Shown here: positions 18,757-25,301 of the stretch, piece by piece
Layout of the letters: each line of letters starts with the position of its first letter
Numbering within the stretch: the first letter of the stretch is position 1
Virus record (IMG/VR): IMGVR_UViG_3300009129_000082
Location: 1 to 25,385 of that record
DNA length: 25,385 nt
Direction: 5' to 3' (one strand)
Source: a virus
Made by a program: the position numbers and the translations under genes
Notes under the pieces: model-generated
Databases searched by the model: none
The model's input: the letters and a program-made list of their open reading frames with translations, nothing else
What the model was told of the DNA's origin: nothing

Positions 18757-18765
18757 GATATATAC
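18757..18765 (+). promoter_or_regulatory. Promoter-like GATATATAC motif before the glycine-zipper gene
   Basis: GATATATAC immediately follows the stop of the tail-tube-like gene and ends only three bases before the next ATG. The motif recurs at other gene boundaries. If it is a -10 box here, the transcript of the next gene would be leaderless or would start inside it. It may instead serve the downstream RuvC-like gene. Confidence 0.3.
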
Positions 18766-18768
18766 ATT

Positions 18769-19110
18769 ATGGAAAATTACAAACAATTTATCAACCAGCC
18801 TGAAAGCGGTAAAATTTTCGAAGCTCATGAAGTTGAGGATTGGACTCCAACTGAAATTATAGAGGGCGAAAGAATCTATACTGAAATGATGAGTATTTAT
18901 GAATCTGAAGGTATTCAAGGATTAAATAATCTAGATGAGGGTTTTCTTAGCAAATTAATTGGCGGTGCAGCAGGATTTATTATTGGACCATCAGTTGGAA
19001 AGGTAATCGCTAAAGCTTTAGGCGTAGAAAAGGGCATACTTTACGATATGTTTACATCGAGACTAGTTGGCGCTGCACTTGGCGCTGCACTCACAAAATC
19101 ACTTAAATGA
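18769..19110 (+). CDS. Small protein (113 aa) with glycine-zipper hydrophobic C-terminus
   Basis: The acidic N-terminal half (1-60, starting MENYKQFI) is followed by two Gly/Ala-rich hydrophobic stretches, about 63-85 (IGGAAGFIIGPSVGKVIAKA) and 97-113 (RLVGAALGAALTKSL). GxxxG-type spacing suggests helix packing in a membrane or between subunits. There is no signal peptide and no lysis motif I recognise. A perfect 12-base tandem duplication encodes the ALGAAL end. The stop overlaps the RuvC-like start by four bases (ATGA). It could be a small membrane or assembly factor; function unknown. Confidence 0.7.
   Translation: MENYKQFINQPESGKIFEAHEVEDWTPTEIIEGERIYTEMMSIYESEGIQGLNNLDEGFLSKLIGGAAGFIIGPSVGKVIAKALGVEKGILYDMFTSRLVGAALGAALTKSLK
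19067..19090 (+). repeat. Perfect 12-bp tandem duplication
   Basis: TTGGCGCTGCAC occurs twice back to back inside the 113-aa gene and encodes the repeated Gly-Ala-Ala-Leu-type residues of its second hydrophobic segment. In-frame slippage of this unit would change helix length by four residues. Confidence 0.85.
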
Positions 19111-19793
19111 TAGTAGGAATTGACTACTCTATAAACTCTCCTGGTATATGTATTCTTAATGAGGATGGTATTCACTTTGGAACCCTTGCACGAAATCATG
19201 TTGCAAAACCAGAATTTTTTGAAACTTTGCGAAACTATAATGTTCATACTTGGGATCACCCAAGATATAAAGCAATAGGTAATTCTACTATAGACGCCCA
19301 AGGTTTTACTGATGATGCAATGCAACAGGCAATAGCATTATCTGAAATGTGCAAAACAATAAACCAAGGCAAAGGTGATACCGAAGAAAACATTGCAGTA
19401 TTTGAGGGTTTTTCATTTGGATCAAAAGGAAATCGTTTAGCCCAACTTGCAGGATATCAATACGTTGCTCGAGCTCAAATGATTTCTCAGATTATTAATT
19501 ACAAAAATCTACATGTATATGCTCCACAAACTGTCAAATCTATTGCAGGTGCAGCAAAAAGAGGTGAGGGAAAGGTTGGAATGGTCCAAAGGTTTATTGA
19601 ACATGAAGATAAGCTACCTGGTTTAGAAGATCATCCGTTTTATATTGAAATGTCCAAGAATGAAGATTCCTCATTAAGAAAGAAACCCACCAAAAGAAAA
19701 CCTATTGGTGACTGGATAAAACCGGTCGATGATATCATTGATTCATATTGGATTCTTTATACTTATTTACAAAAGAATAACATTGAGATATAG
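19107..19793 (+). CDS. RuvC-like (RNase H-fold) Holliday-junction resolvase
   Basis: This 228-aa protein shows the acidic motifs of the RuvC/RNase H superfamily in order: GIDYS with Asp6 on the first strand, AVFEGFSFG with Glu100, and VDDIIDSYWI with Asp208/Asp209 and Asp212 on the last helix. The middle contains the basic KSIAGAAKRGEGK segment typical of RuvC-type DNA contact regions. These enzymes cut branched DNA such as Holliday junctions with two metal ions. In T4 the equivalent task in clearing branches before packaging is done by the unrelated endonuclease VII (gp49). The gene overlaps the preceding one by four bases and is followed by a chain of small genes leading to the SSB. I am confident of the superfamily, less so of the exact substrate. 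Confidence 0.8.
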   Translation: MIVGIDYSINSPGICILNEDGIHFGTLARNHVAKPEFFETLRNYNVHTWDHPRYKAIGNSTIDAQGFTDDAMQQAIALSEMCKTINQGKGDTEENIAVFEGFSFGSKGNRLAQLAGYQYVARAQMISQIINYKNLHVYAPQTVKSIAGAAKRGEGKVGMVQRFIEHEDKLPGLEDHPFYIEMSKNEDSSLRKKPTKRKPIGDWIKPVDDIIDSYWILYTYLQKNNIEI

Positions 19794-19801
19794 ATAAATA
19801 A

Positions 19802-19820
19802 GAAACTATTTAATAGTCTC
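19802..19820 (+). promoter_or_regulatory. Imperfect palindrome between the RuvC-like gene and the small-gene chain
   Basis: GAAACTATTTAATAGTCTC pairs with itself except for one A-C mismatch, giving a short AT-rich stem. It lies in the 55-base gap after the resolvase. A run TGTATATAATC follows just downstream (from 19821), resembling the promoter-like motifs elsewhere. It could be an operator or weak hairpin; there is no U-tract for an intrinsic terminator. Confidence 0.3.
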
Positions 19821-19848
19821 TGTATATAATCTATATAAATTAAAAAAT

Positions 19849-20013
19849 ATGCCTACTTATTTTTTCAAACCAAGGAATTGCAAAAAGGATGAAGTTGTTG
19901 GATTAACAAAAGCAACTGATGAATATGAAGCTACCTTAATATTTGCAGAAACGAAGAAATTAACCATTAAGGCGTTTACACGTATTTATGAAGTTAAAGA
20001 ACGAAAATCTTAA
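19849..20013 (+). CDS. Small protein, 54 aa, unknown function
   Basis: The ATG follows TTAAAAAAT, the A-rich context seen before other genes here. The product begins MPTYFFKPRNCKKDEV and contains DEYEATLIFAETKKLT, a compact alpha/beta pattern ending in RIYEVKERKS. There is no membrane segment. It overlaps the next gene by 26 bases, which supports translational coupling. Coding is supported by context, overlap and a non-random amino-acid pattern. I do not recognise the family. Confidence 0.6.
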   Translation: MPTYFFKPRNCKKDEVVGLTKATDEYEATLIFAETKKLTIKAFTRIYEVKERKS

Positions 20014-20284
20014 AAATAGCTTGAATCATGAGACTTTGCAAAAGTTCATGGCAATAGCAGAAAGGCACCAGACCATTAAGGACAATCTAAATGAGGTATC
20101 TAATGTTATAGATGTTGCATCTAGAAAGATTGATGAGTTGATGTCAGAACTTACAGTAACCCGCGACTCTGAAAACGAATTGTATTTACAATTGGCTAGA
20201 AAACATGACATTAGTGTCGAGATAGTAAAGGAATCTGTGGTAAGACTATTATTGGAAAATGGAATAAAATCTGCAGATGATTGA
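19988..20284 (+). CDS. Coiled-coil small protein, 98 aa
   Basis: Residues about 20-70 are strongly helical with hydrophobic heptads. The C-terminus LARKHDISVEIVKESVVRLLLENGI looks like two further helices. An internal in-frame ATG at 20048 (Met21) is an alternative start, which would avoid overlapping the 54-aa gene. In T4 the genes upstream of gene 32 are 33 (late-transcription coactivator) and 59 (helicase loader), so this or the 114-aa protein could be a positional counterpart. No sequence motif proves that. Confidence 0.65.
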   Translation: MKLKNENLKNSLNHETLQKFMAIAERHQTIKDNLNEVSNVIDVASRKIDELMSELTVTRDSENELYLQLARKHDISVEIVKESVVRLLLENGIKSADD

Positions 20285-20378
20285 TTGGGTTGTAACGGTA
20301 ACAGATAATACTCCTATTTTTGAATTACCTGAATGGGCAAATTATGAATACATTGAAGAGGCGTATATTATCGATTAG
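20277..20378 (+). CDS. Very short protein, 33 aa, tentative
   Basis: The ATG overlaps the end of the 98-aa gene by eight bases. The product begins MIDWVVTVTDNTP, contains Trp, Tyr and several acidic residues, and ends TAG. It overlaps the next small gene by 35 bases. A gene this short can arise by chance; its fit into the run of overlapping genes is the main support. Alternatively this stretch is simply the upstream part of the membrane-protein gene. Confidence 0.4.
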   Translation: MIDWVVTVTDNTPIFELPEWANYEYIEEAYIID

Positions 20379-20505
20379 CAAGATTGTGAGTCTCCTAGTT
20401 GGATTTGTAATTGCATGTATCATAGTATTATGTGCTTTCATAATTGGGCTAATAGGATATCCTTTTTACTTAATTAAGTACTATACTAAAAAGTTATATA
20501 AATGA
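20344..20505 (+). CDS. Small single-span membrane protein, 53 aa
   Basis: A basic N-terminus (MNTLKRRILSISK) precedes a hydrophobic stretch of about 30 residues rich in Val, Ile, Leu and Cys, then a basic, aromatic end (YYTKKLYK). This suggests one long or two tight membrane helices. I prefer the ATG at 20344; another ATG at 20320 in the same frame would add eight residues but overlaps the 33-aa gene more. The stop overlaps the next start by four bases (ATGA). A holin-like or envelope-modifying role is possible but unsupported. Confidence 0.6.
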   Translation: MNTLKRRILSISKIVSLLVGFVIACIIVLCAFIIGLIGYPFYLIKYYTKKLYK

Positions 20506-20846
20506 AAAGTAAAAAATTACCCGATACTGTATCGGCATATATTCAAGCAATGCATGATATAATGGAGTGTGATCAACAAATGAAAACTGATATACTTGAG
20601 AATCAATTATTTTCTCAGGATATTTATTGGAAATTATTTGAAGGTAAGGCTATGTTAAATTACGTTGATAATGATGGTGATCCTGCATTAACACCTGAGC
20701 AATTTAAGGAGGTCGGTCTCAGTGCCATGAAAATTGCAATGGAAGGAAGTTTGCAAAAGATGGTAAACCTGGGTTTGCTTGAAGAACATGAAGATGGATT
20801 CAAAATAACTCAAAAAGGAAAAGATACCTTTGAAAATAATATCTAA
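20502..20846 (+). CDS. Small protein, 114 aa, with winged-helix-like C-terminus
   Basis: The N-terminal two thirds are helical and polar. Residues about 84-111 read LQKMVNLGLLEEHEDGFKITQKGKDTF, the helix-loop-wing pattern (a leucine helix, GLL, a beta turn, then the ITQKGK signature) seen in winged-helix DNA-binding proteins. Its position just upstream of the gp32 homologue matches T4's 33-59-32 order, so a role in late transcription or replisome loading is conceivable, but this rests on position alone. The gene is followed by a 139-base leader region. Confidence 0.7.
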   Translation: MKSKKLPDTVSAYIQAMHDIMECDQQMKTDILENQLFSQDIYWKLFEGKAMLNYVDNDGDPALTPEQFKEVGLSAMKIAMEGSLQKMVNLGLLEEHEDGFKITQKGKDTFENNI

Positions 20847-20870
20847 AAATTCTTTTCTTATATGAAAACC

Positions 20871-20892
20871 TTTTTCAATTAAGGATATATAA
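20871..20892 (+). promoter_or_regulatory. Candidate promoter of the SSB gene: TTTTTC-N5-AGGATATATA
   Basis: TTTTTC at 20871-20876 is followed five bases later by AGGATATATA at 20882-20891. The same pair, with three bases between, occurs at 25302-25320. It lies about 95 bases before the SSB start, the right position for a promoter that would produce the hairpin leader described separately. It does not match the canonical Bacteroidota TAnnTTTG -7 box, which would fit a phage-specific sigma or coactivator. Confidence 0.4.
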
Positions 20893-20908
20893 TATCTAAA
20901 TAACTAAC

Positions 20909-20955
20909 GAGAATCTTAACAATCTTAATTACCTTATAGAAAACTTAAGCTTCTC
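20909..20955 (+). promoter_or_regulatory. Hairpin in the SSB (gene 32-like) mRNA leader
   Basis: GAGAATCTTAA (20909-20919) pairs with TTAAGCTTCTC (20945-20955) over eleven positions with one T-C mismatch, enclosing a 25-base loop. A second AATCTTAA at 20921-20928 repeats part of the left arm and could pair alternatively with the right arm. The 30 bases between the stem and the ATG (20956-20985) are A-rich, with a single G, and look unstructured. T4 gene 32 has an upstream pseudoknot followed by an unstructured A/U-rich stretch through which gp32 represses its own translation. The layout here is the same in outline. I found no obvious second stem of a pseudoknot. Confidence 0.5.
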
Positions 20956-20985
20956 AAATAACAACTCAAAATAAACTAAAAAGTA

Positions 20986-21936
20986 ATGGAAAATCTAAAT
21001 GATCTATTTAATTTGCAAGCTGACGATCTAGTTCAGAAGCAAACGTCAAGTAAAACTGACATCTACAAGCCCACAGCCGATAAAGGTAAAGAGGGCGTTT
21101 ATTCAGCAGTCGTGCGATTTATACCTTGGCACGAGAATCCGAAGAAATCAATAATGAAAAAATGGACTTGCTGGTTGGTGGATCCACTAACCGATAAAGG
21201 TCGTTATGTTGATTGCCCTTCCTCTGCTGGAGAAAAATCTATTTTGCAAGACATGTATTGGAAACTTAAAAAATCTGATAGTGTTGCAGAACAAAAATTA
21301 GCTGATAACTTTTCTCGAAGACAATCAATGTCAACACTAATCCAAGTTATTAAGGATGATAACAATCCTGATATGGTTGGAAAGGTTATGGTTTGGCCTT
21401 TTGGCGTAAAAATCTATAATAAAATTCAAGATGTAATGCAACCTGAGTTTGGTACACCTCACATTCCTTTTGATCTATTTGAAGGGAAGGCATTCCACAT
21501 AAAAATTAAAAAGGTTGCAGGATATAATAACTACGATGATTGTAAATTCTTAGATAACGTTGCCCCTATTACAATAGATGATGAGCCAATGTCAAAAACT
21601 CCAGAGAATATGCAAAAAATAGTTGAATATTTGAAAGATGCTTCTCCAGATCTTAACAAATATGACTTCACACCTTGGGATCAGGATACTACATCATATG
21701 TTAATAATGTAGTACAAAATTCAGTACCAGGACACCGAATGGTTGAGGCAGTATCTAAAACTAATGCTGCGCAATCTGCATCGGTTGCACCTAAAGTTGT
21801 AAATGATCCAACAGCACAGGTAAAACCTCAGGCCGCGCCAGCCACAACTACTGCGGAATTACCCGATCTTGATACGGCTAGTGATTTAACATTAGACGAT
21901 ACTAGTTTTGATGATGACCTCTACGCAGACCTCTAA
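20986..21936 (+). CDS. 32: Single-stranded DNA-binding protein, T4 gp32-like
   Basis: This 316-aa protein (T4 gp32 is 301) matches gp32 at several sites. AVVRFIPW (41-48) corresponds to T4's AVIRFLP, GKVMVWPFGVKIYNKI (132-147) to GKVFKYRFGKKIWDKI, and VAGYNNYDDCKFL (177-189) followed by IDDE to VSGFSNYDESKFL. The C-terminus (about 290-316) is acidic, ending SFDDDLYADL, like gp32's protein-interaction tail. gp32 coats replication and recombination intermediates cooperatively. The zinc site is not intact: the T4 Cys87/Cys90 pair has no counterpart, and only Cys62 and Cys77 are present in that region. Its start is clear (A-rich context, ATG at 20986). It overlaps the primase gene at its end. Likely autoregulated through its leader hairpin. 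Confidence 0.92.
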   Translation: MENLNDLFNLQADDLVQKQTSSKTDIYKPTADKGKEGVYSAVVRFIPWHENPKKSIMKKWTCWLVDPLTDKGRYVDCPSSAGEKSILQDMYWKLKKSDSVAEQKLADNFSRRQSMSTLIQVIKDDNNPDMVGKVMVWPFGVKIYNKIQDVMQPEFGTPHIPFDLFEGKAFHIKIKKVAGYNNYDDCKFLDNVAPITIDDEPMSKTPENMQKIVEYLKDASPDLNKYDFTPWDQDTTSYVNNVVQNSVPGHRMVEAVSKTNAAQSASVAPKVVNDPTAQVKPQAAPATTTAELPDLDTASDLTLDDTSFDDDLYADL

Positions 21937-23062
21937 TCAAGAAGATGATAATAAAAGAACACCGGACTTAGGTTCGGTGTTCAACATATCATTCGATCAA
22001 ACAAATGATACAAATCCTGAAGAATTTATTGTCAAGGCACAATCGGAGATATCAGAGATATTACGTAAACGTTTTCCAACGGATGGATTGAAACAAGAAG
22101 TTGTACCTAAACATGACAGGTTAAATTTTGCATGTCCATACTGCGGGGATTCGGCAACAGATTCGTGGAAGAAAAGAGCTAATGTTTATCAACATGGCTT
22201 TAATTATCATTGTTTTAATTGTGGTGAACATACCACGTACGAAAAGTTTCTTAAAGACTTTGATAAAGATGTTGATCCTAAAGACATCCCTTTTCTAAAA
22301 GACCAACATAAGAAATACGCAACAGCAAATACTAAAATAGGTAGTTTAGATCCATATCTATTTTTAGAATTAAATCATGTAGAGAAATGGGCAGTTGATA
22401 GATTAGATCTTATAAAGCGTATGGGCTACACCGAAGCCCGCGGCACAAAAATAGAAATGTATCTCAAGAAGCGATTGCAAATGGATATGAACAGATTTGC
22501 ATGGAATCAAAAGGCACAAAAGCTGCTGATATTTAATTTGACATCTGATGGTAAAAAGGTTTTAGGATTTCAAATAAGAAATTTTGTTGCAAAGCCTAAA
22601 TACTTGACATTCAAACTTGAGCGTATATACAACGAAATTTTTGAAAAGGAAACACCCGAGGACGAAACATTTGAATATGCAAATTCCGTTTCGATACTTT
22701 TTGGTATCATGAATATTGATATTAATAAGCCTATAACAGGTTTCGAAGGACCGCTCGATGCTTTTTTATTTAATAACTCTGTAGCTGTGTGTTCAGCAAA
22801 AAATGATTGGCCATTTGACATTCCAATTAGATGGTTATATGATTATGATAGCCCAGGGAAAACAGAAGCGTTAAAAAGAATTAAAAACAATGAATCGGTA
22901 TTTCTTTGGAAAAAGTTTATACAAGATTCGCAATGTGGAATTAATACCACTAAGAAAATTGATTTAACCGATATAATGGTGTATTCAATTAGAAAAAAGA
23001 TAATGTTACCTAATTTTAGTGAATATTTTTCAAAATCAAAGTATGATGTTTATTGGATCTGA
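21911..23062 (+). CDS. 61: DNA primase, T4 gp61-like
   Basis: The product of 383 aa has a four-Cys zinc finger (Cys75-Pro-Tyr-Cys78 and Cys101-Phe-Asn-Cys104) in the N-terminal third, as in phage and bacterial primases. TOPRIM-like motifs follow: FEGPLDAFL with Glu279 and WLYDYDSPGK with Asp311 and Asp313. T4 gp61 is 342 aa. The enzyme makes RNA primers at the replication fork together with the helicase (gp41 in T4). Two in-frame ATGs at 21911 and 21914 overlap the end of the SSB gene by about 25 bases. A TTG at 21908 is also possible but less likely. The SSB-primase order suggests coordinated replisome production. Confidence 0.88.
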   Translation: MMTSTQTSNQEDDNKRTPDLGSVFNISFDQTNDTNPEEFIVKAQSEISEILRKRFPTDGLKQEVVPKHDRLNFACPYCGDSATDSWKKRANVYQHGFNYHCFNCGEHTTYEKFLKDFDKDVDPKDIPFLKDQHKKYATANTKIGSLDPYLFLELNHVEKWAVDRLDLIKRMGYTEARGTKIEMYLKKRLQMDMNRFAWNQKAQKLLIFNLTSDGKKVLGFQIRNFVAKPKYLTFKLERIYNEIFEKETPEDETFEYANSVSILFGIMNIDINKPITGFEGPLDAFLFNNSVAVCSAKNDWPFDIPIRWLYDYDSPGKTEALKRIKNNESVFLWKKFIQDSQCGINTTKKIDLTDIMVYSIRKKIMLPNFSEYFSKSKYDVYWI

Positions 23063-23267
23063 TGAAGACATATTAGGATTACCACCGGAATCCAAAGGAA
23101 TATCTACACCTGTCGAGCACTCGTTTGATTTTGACTTGGAAGAAAAACCAAAGAACAAAAATTTCACACCAACAGAACCTAAGAAAAAGAAGCCGGTGAC
23201 AATAATTGAAAAAAGTAAAAAAGATGGCAAAAGACAAGAAAGTGGAAAATCATCCAATCTTTTCTGA
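23043..23267 (+). CDS. Small lysine-rich protein (74 aa) between primase and UvsY
   Basis: ATGs at 23043 and 23046 lie inside the last bases of the primase gene, and a GTG at 23019 is in the same frame. The protein has an acidic N-terminus (FIGSDEDILGLPPE) and a long Lys/Pro-rich stretch from about residue 34, with almost no hydrophobic core, so it is probably disordered. It ends GKSSNLF; a C-terminal leucine-phenylalanine pair can act as a sliding-clamp docking peptide, but this is speculative. It overlaps the UvsY start by 44 bases. Function unknown; perhaps a replisome accessory. Confidence 0.6.
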   Translation: MMFIGSDEDILGLPPESKGISTPVEHSFDFDLEEKPKNKNFTPTEPKKKKPVTIIEKSKKDGKRQESGKSSNLF

Positions 23268-23745
23268 ATTTGAAAATATTAAGCCTGTTGGTAATCCAGA
23301 TGATATTAATCCAGATCAACGGGAAGAAACAATAGCAGAGCGTTTTAATCGTGAAAGGCGTGAATGGGAAGATAAGGTTAAAGGATTATCAAAAAGGATT
23401 CGTGATATTAATAGTATTGCAGAGCTTCAGGTGGACGTTTATAGTTCAAGACAACAGTTAGTTGAATATTATCATTACCTTGTAAGTCTTATAGGACAAA
23501 AGAATAATGAGATTCGTAAGCAGCAGAGAGAACGAATGGAATTCTACAGAACGGGGTATGATTATAAACTTGACAAAGAACAAAAAAACTTGTACATTCG
23601 TGTGGATTTAGAATCTTTATTTACGGTTAGGGATGAAATGGAAAATCATATGAAATATATTAGTGCAACTATGAGCACTATCGATAATATAATCTTTGGC
23701 ATTAAACATAGGATTACATTGGAAGAATATAGAAGGCGTTTATGA
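23224..23745 (+). CDS. uvsY: Recombination mediator, T4 UvsY-like
   Basis: The product is 173 aa from the ATG at 23224; the upstream TTG at 23206 is unlikely. Residues about 60-173 match the UvsY pattern: helices with YYHYLVSLIGQKNNEIRKQQ, then ERMEFYRTGYD (T4: ALKARLDYYSG), a charged middle, and a final helix TIDNIIFGIKHRI (T4: ALDAIKSRGFAIKHI). The N-terminal ~50 residues are an extra acidic and basic extension relative to T4's 137 aa. UvsY displaces gp32 and loads the UvsX recombinase on single-stranded DNA. It lies directly before uvsW, and in T4 these two genes are also neighbours. The stop overlaps the uvsW start by four bases. Confidence 0.75.
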   Translation: MAKDKKVENHPIFSEFENIKPVGNPDDINPDQREETIAERFNRERREWEDKVKGLSKRIRDINSIAELQVDVYSSRQQLVEYYHYLVSLIGQKNNEIRKQQRERMEFYRTGYDYKLDKEQKNLYIRVDLESLFTVRDEMENHMKYISATMSTIDNIIFGIKHRITLEEYRRRL

Positions 23746-25301
23746 AAGCAAGTGTTACAGATGATGGAAGATTTATTCAGCTCATTGATTATACAGAAAT
23801 TGAGTTTGAGCAAATGCAATATTCCTTTAAGAAAAGGATAGGTCACTGGAGATTCCATCCATTGGTTAAGAAAAAGATATGGGATGGGTATATCAAGTTC
23901 ATTGATAAATACAATCGTATACCTTTAGGCTTATGGTGGAGACTTTCTGAGGAATGTAAAAAATACAATTTTAATCTTGAGTTCGAAGGTGGAGAACATT
24001 TAATTAACCAAGAATTTGACAATACTGAATTTGAAACATGGCTATGGAAATTCTTCAAAGATACCAGGTATGGTCAGGGCGGCGACCGAGAACTCCGGGA
24101 TTACCAAGTGCAAGCTGCATCCGATACATTGAAATACTATAAATCAAGACAAGAATTAGCTACCAATGCAGGGAAAACAATAATTATGTTTATTGTTTTT
24201 GCATATCTTGTACATAAGAAATGGGCACTTAAACATGTAATTATTGTGCCAAACACTTCACTGGTAATACAAACTTCAGAAGGATTTGAAGAATACGCAG
24301 AAGGTACACCATTTGAAAATAAATTTAAGATTCAAATGATGGGTGGAGGCAGAAGCAAAGTAAAAAAGGATGCTGACATTGTTATTGGCACTTATCAAAC
24401 ATTAAGATCTTTAGGATCTGAGTTTTACGATGATATTGAATGCATTGCAGTTGACGAGGCACATCATACCCATGCAAAAAGTATTAAAGATATCATAGTG
24501 AAATCATATGATTCTAAATATCGTTATGGAATGTCAGGAACAATGAGTGCAGGCGATTCAGCAGATTCCATGACACTTGATGCTTATTTAGGACCTATAG
24601 TAAATAAAGTATCTGCCAAATTTCTGATATCTAATGAATTTGCTACTCCTATCTATGTAAAATCCGTTCAACTTGATTACATGGATGAAGAGGGAAAGCA
24701 AAAGCTTTATGAACTTCGTACACGAAAACATGGTTCTGATGGAATAGACGGTGCAAAGTTATTAGATATTGAAAGGAAGTTGGTTATTGAAAACCGAGCT
24801 AGGTTCAAATATATATGTGATATAATAGGCAAGACTACCAAAAATGCACTAGTATTATTCCTAGATGTCAAATATGGATATGGCAAAAGAATTTATCAAT
24901 ATGCACGAGAAAACTTTGATGATAAGGTTGCATATTATGTTGATGGTGGAACAGCCCAAGATATTAGAGAGGAATATAAAGCAGGAATGGAAACCGGAGA
25001 TAATAGAATACTTGTAGCATCATTTGGTACATTCGCACAAGGGATATCAATTAATAATCTTCACCATATTTTCTTTGTTGAAAGTTACAAATCTGATAGG
25101 CTTGTTAGGCAATCAATTGGTCGTGGAATGCGATTAAAGGATGGAAAAGACAAGGTTTACTTATGGGACTTTGTTGATGACTTTAGATATGGTACCGATA
25201 ATCGATATAAGAACAATTACCTATTCAGGCACGGTAAAGAACGCATCAAAACTTATAACACCCAAGGCTTTCCTAATAAAACTTATCAGGTTAAACTTTA
25301 G
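23742..25301 (+). CDS. uvsW: ATP-dependent DNA helicase, T4 UvsW-like
   Basis: The 519-aa protein carries superfamily-2 helicase motifs in order: a Q-like LRDYQVQAA (118-126), motif I ATNAGKTI with Lys145, motif II DEAH (238-241), motif III MSGT (264-267), motif V ASFGTFAQGISI (426-437), and motif VI QSIGRGMR (457-464). The N-terminal ~100 residues, containing IGHWRFHPLVKKKIWDGY, correspond to UvsW's DNA-binding domain. T4 UvsW (503 aa) unwinds R-loops and stalled forks and drives branch migration, switching replication from origin- to recombination-dependent mode. The start overlaps the uvsY stop (ATGA). After its TAG stop comes another copy of the TATATAC motif. The assignment is strong. 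Confidence 0.93.
   Translation: MKASVTDDGRFIQLIDYTEIEFEQMQYSFKKRIGHWRFHPLVKKKIWDGYIKFIDKYNRIPLGLWWRLSEECKKYNFNLEFEGGEHLINQEFDNTEFETWLWKFFKDTRYGQGGDRELRDYQVQAASDTLKYYKSRQELATNAGKTIIMFIVFAYLVHKKWALKHVIIVPNTSLVIQTSEGFEEYAEGTPFENKFKIQMMGGGRSKVKKDADIVIGTYQTLRSLGSEFYDDIECIAVDEAHHTHAKSIKDIIVKSYDSKYRYGMSGTMSAGDSADSMTLDAYLGPIVNKVSAKFLISNEFATPIYVKSVQLDYMDEEGKQKLYELRTRKHGSDGIDGAKLLDIERKLVIENRARFKYICDIIGKTTKNALVLFLDVKYGYGKRIYQYARENFDDKVAYYVDGGTAQDIREEYKAGMETGDNRILVASFGTFAQGISINNLHHIFFVESYKSDRLVRQSIGRGMRLKDGKDKVYLWDFVDDFRYGTDNRYKNNYLFRHGKERIKTYNTQGFPNKTYQVKL

Noticed and set aside
20864-20876. GAAAA-CCT-TTTTC as a possible terminator before the SSB gene
   Set aside because: A five-base-pair AT stem with a three-base loop is too weak, and the TTTTTC appears better explained as part of the upstream promoter-like pair.
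20971-20985. Search for a Shine-Dalgarno site before the SSB gene
   Set aside because: Only A-rich sequence (ATAAACTAAAAAGTA) is present, matching the A-rich start contexts of the rest of the window.
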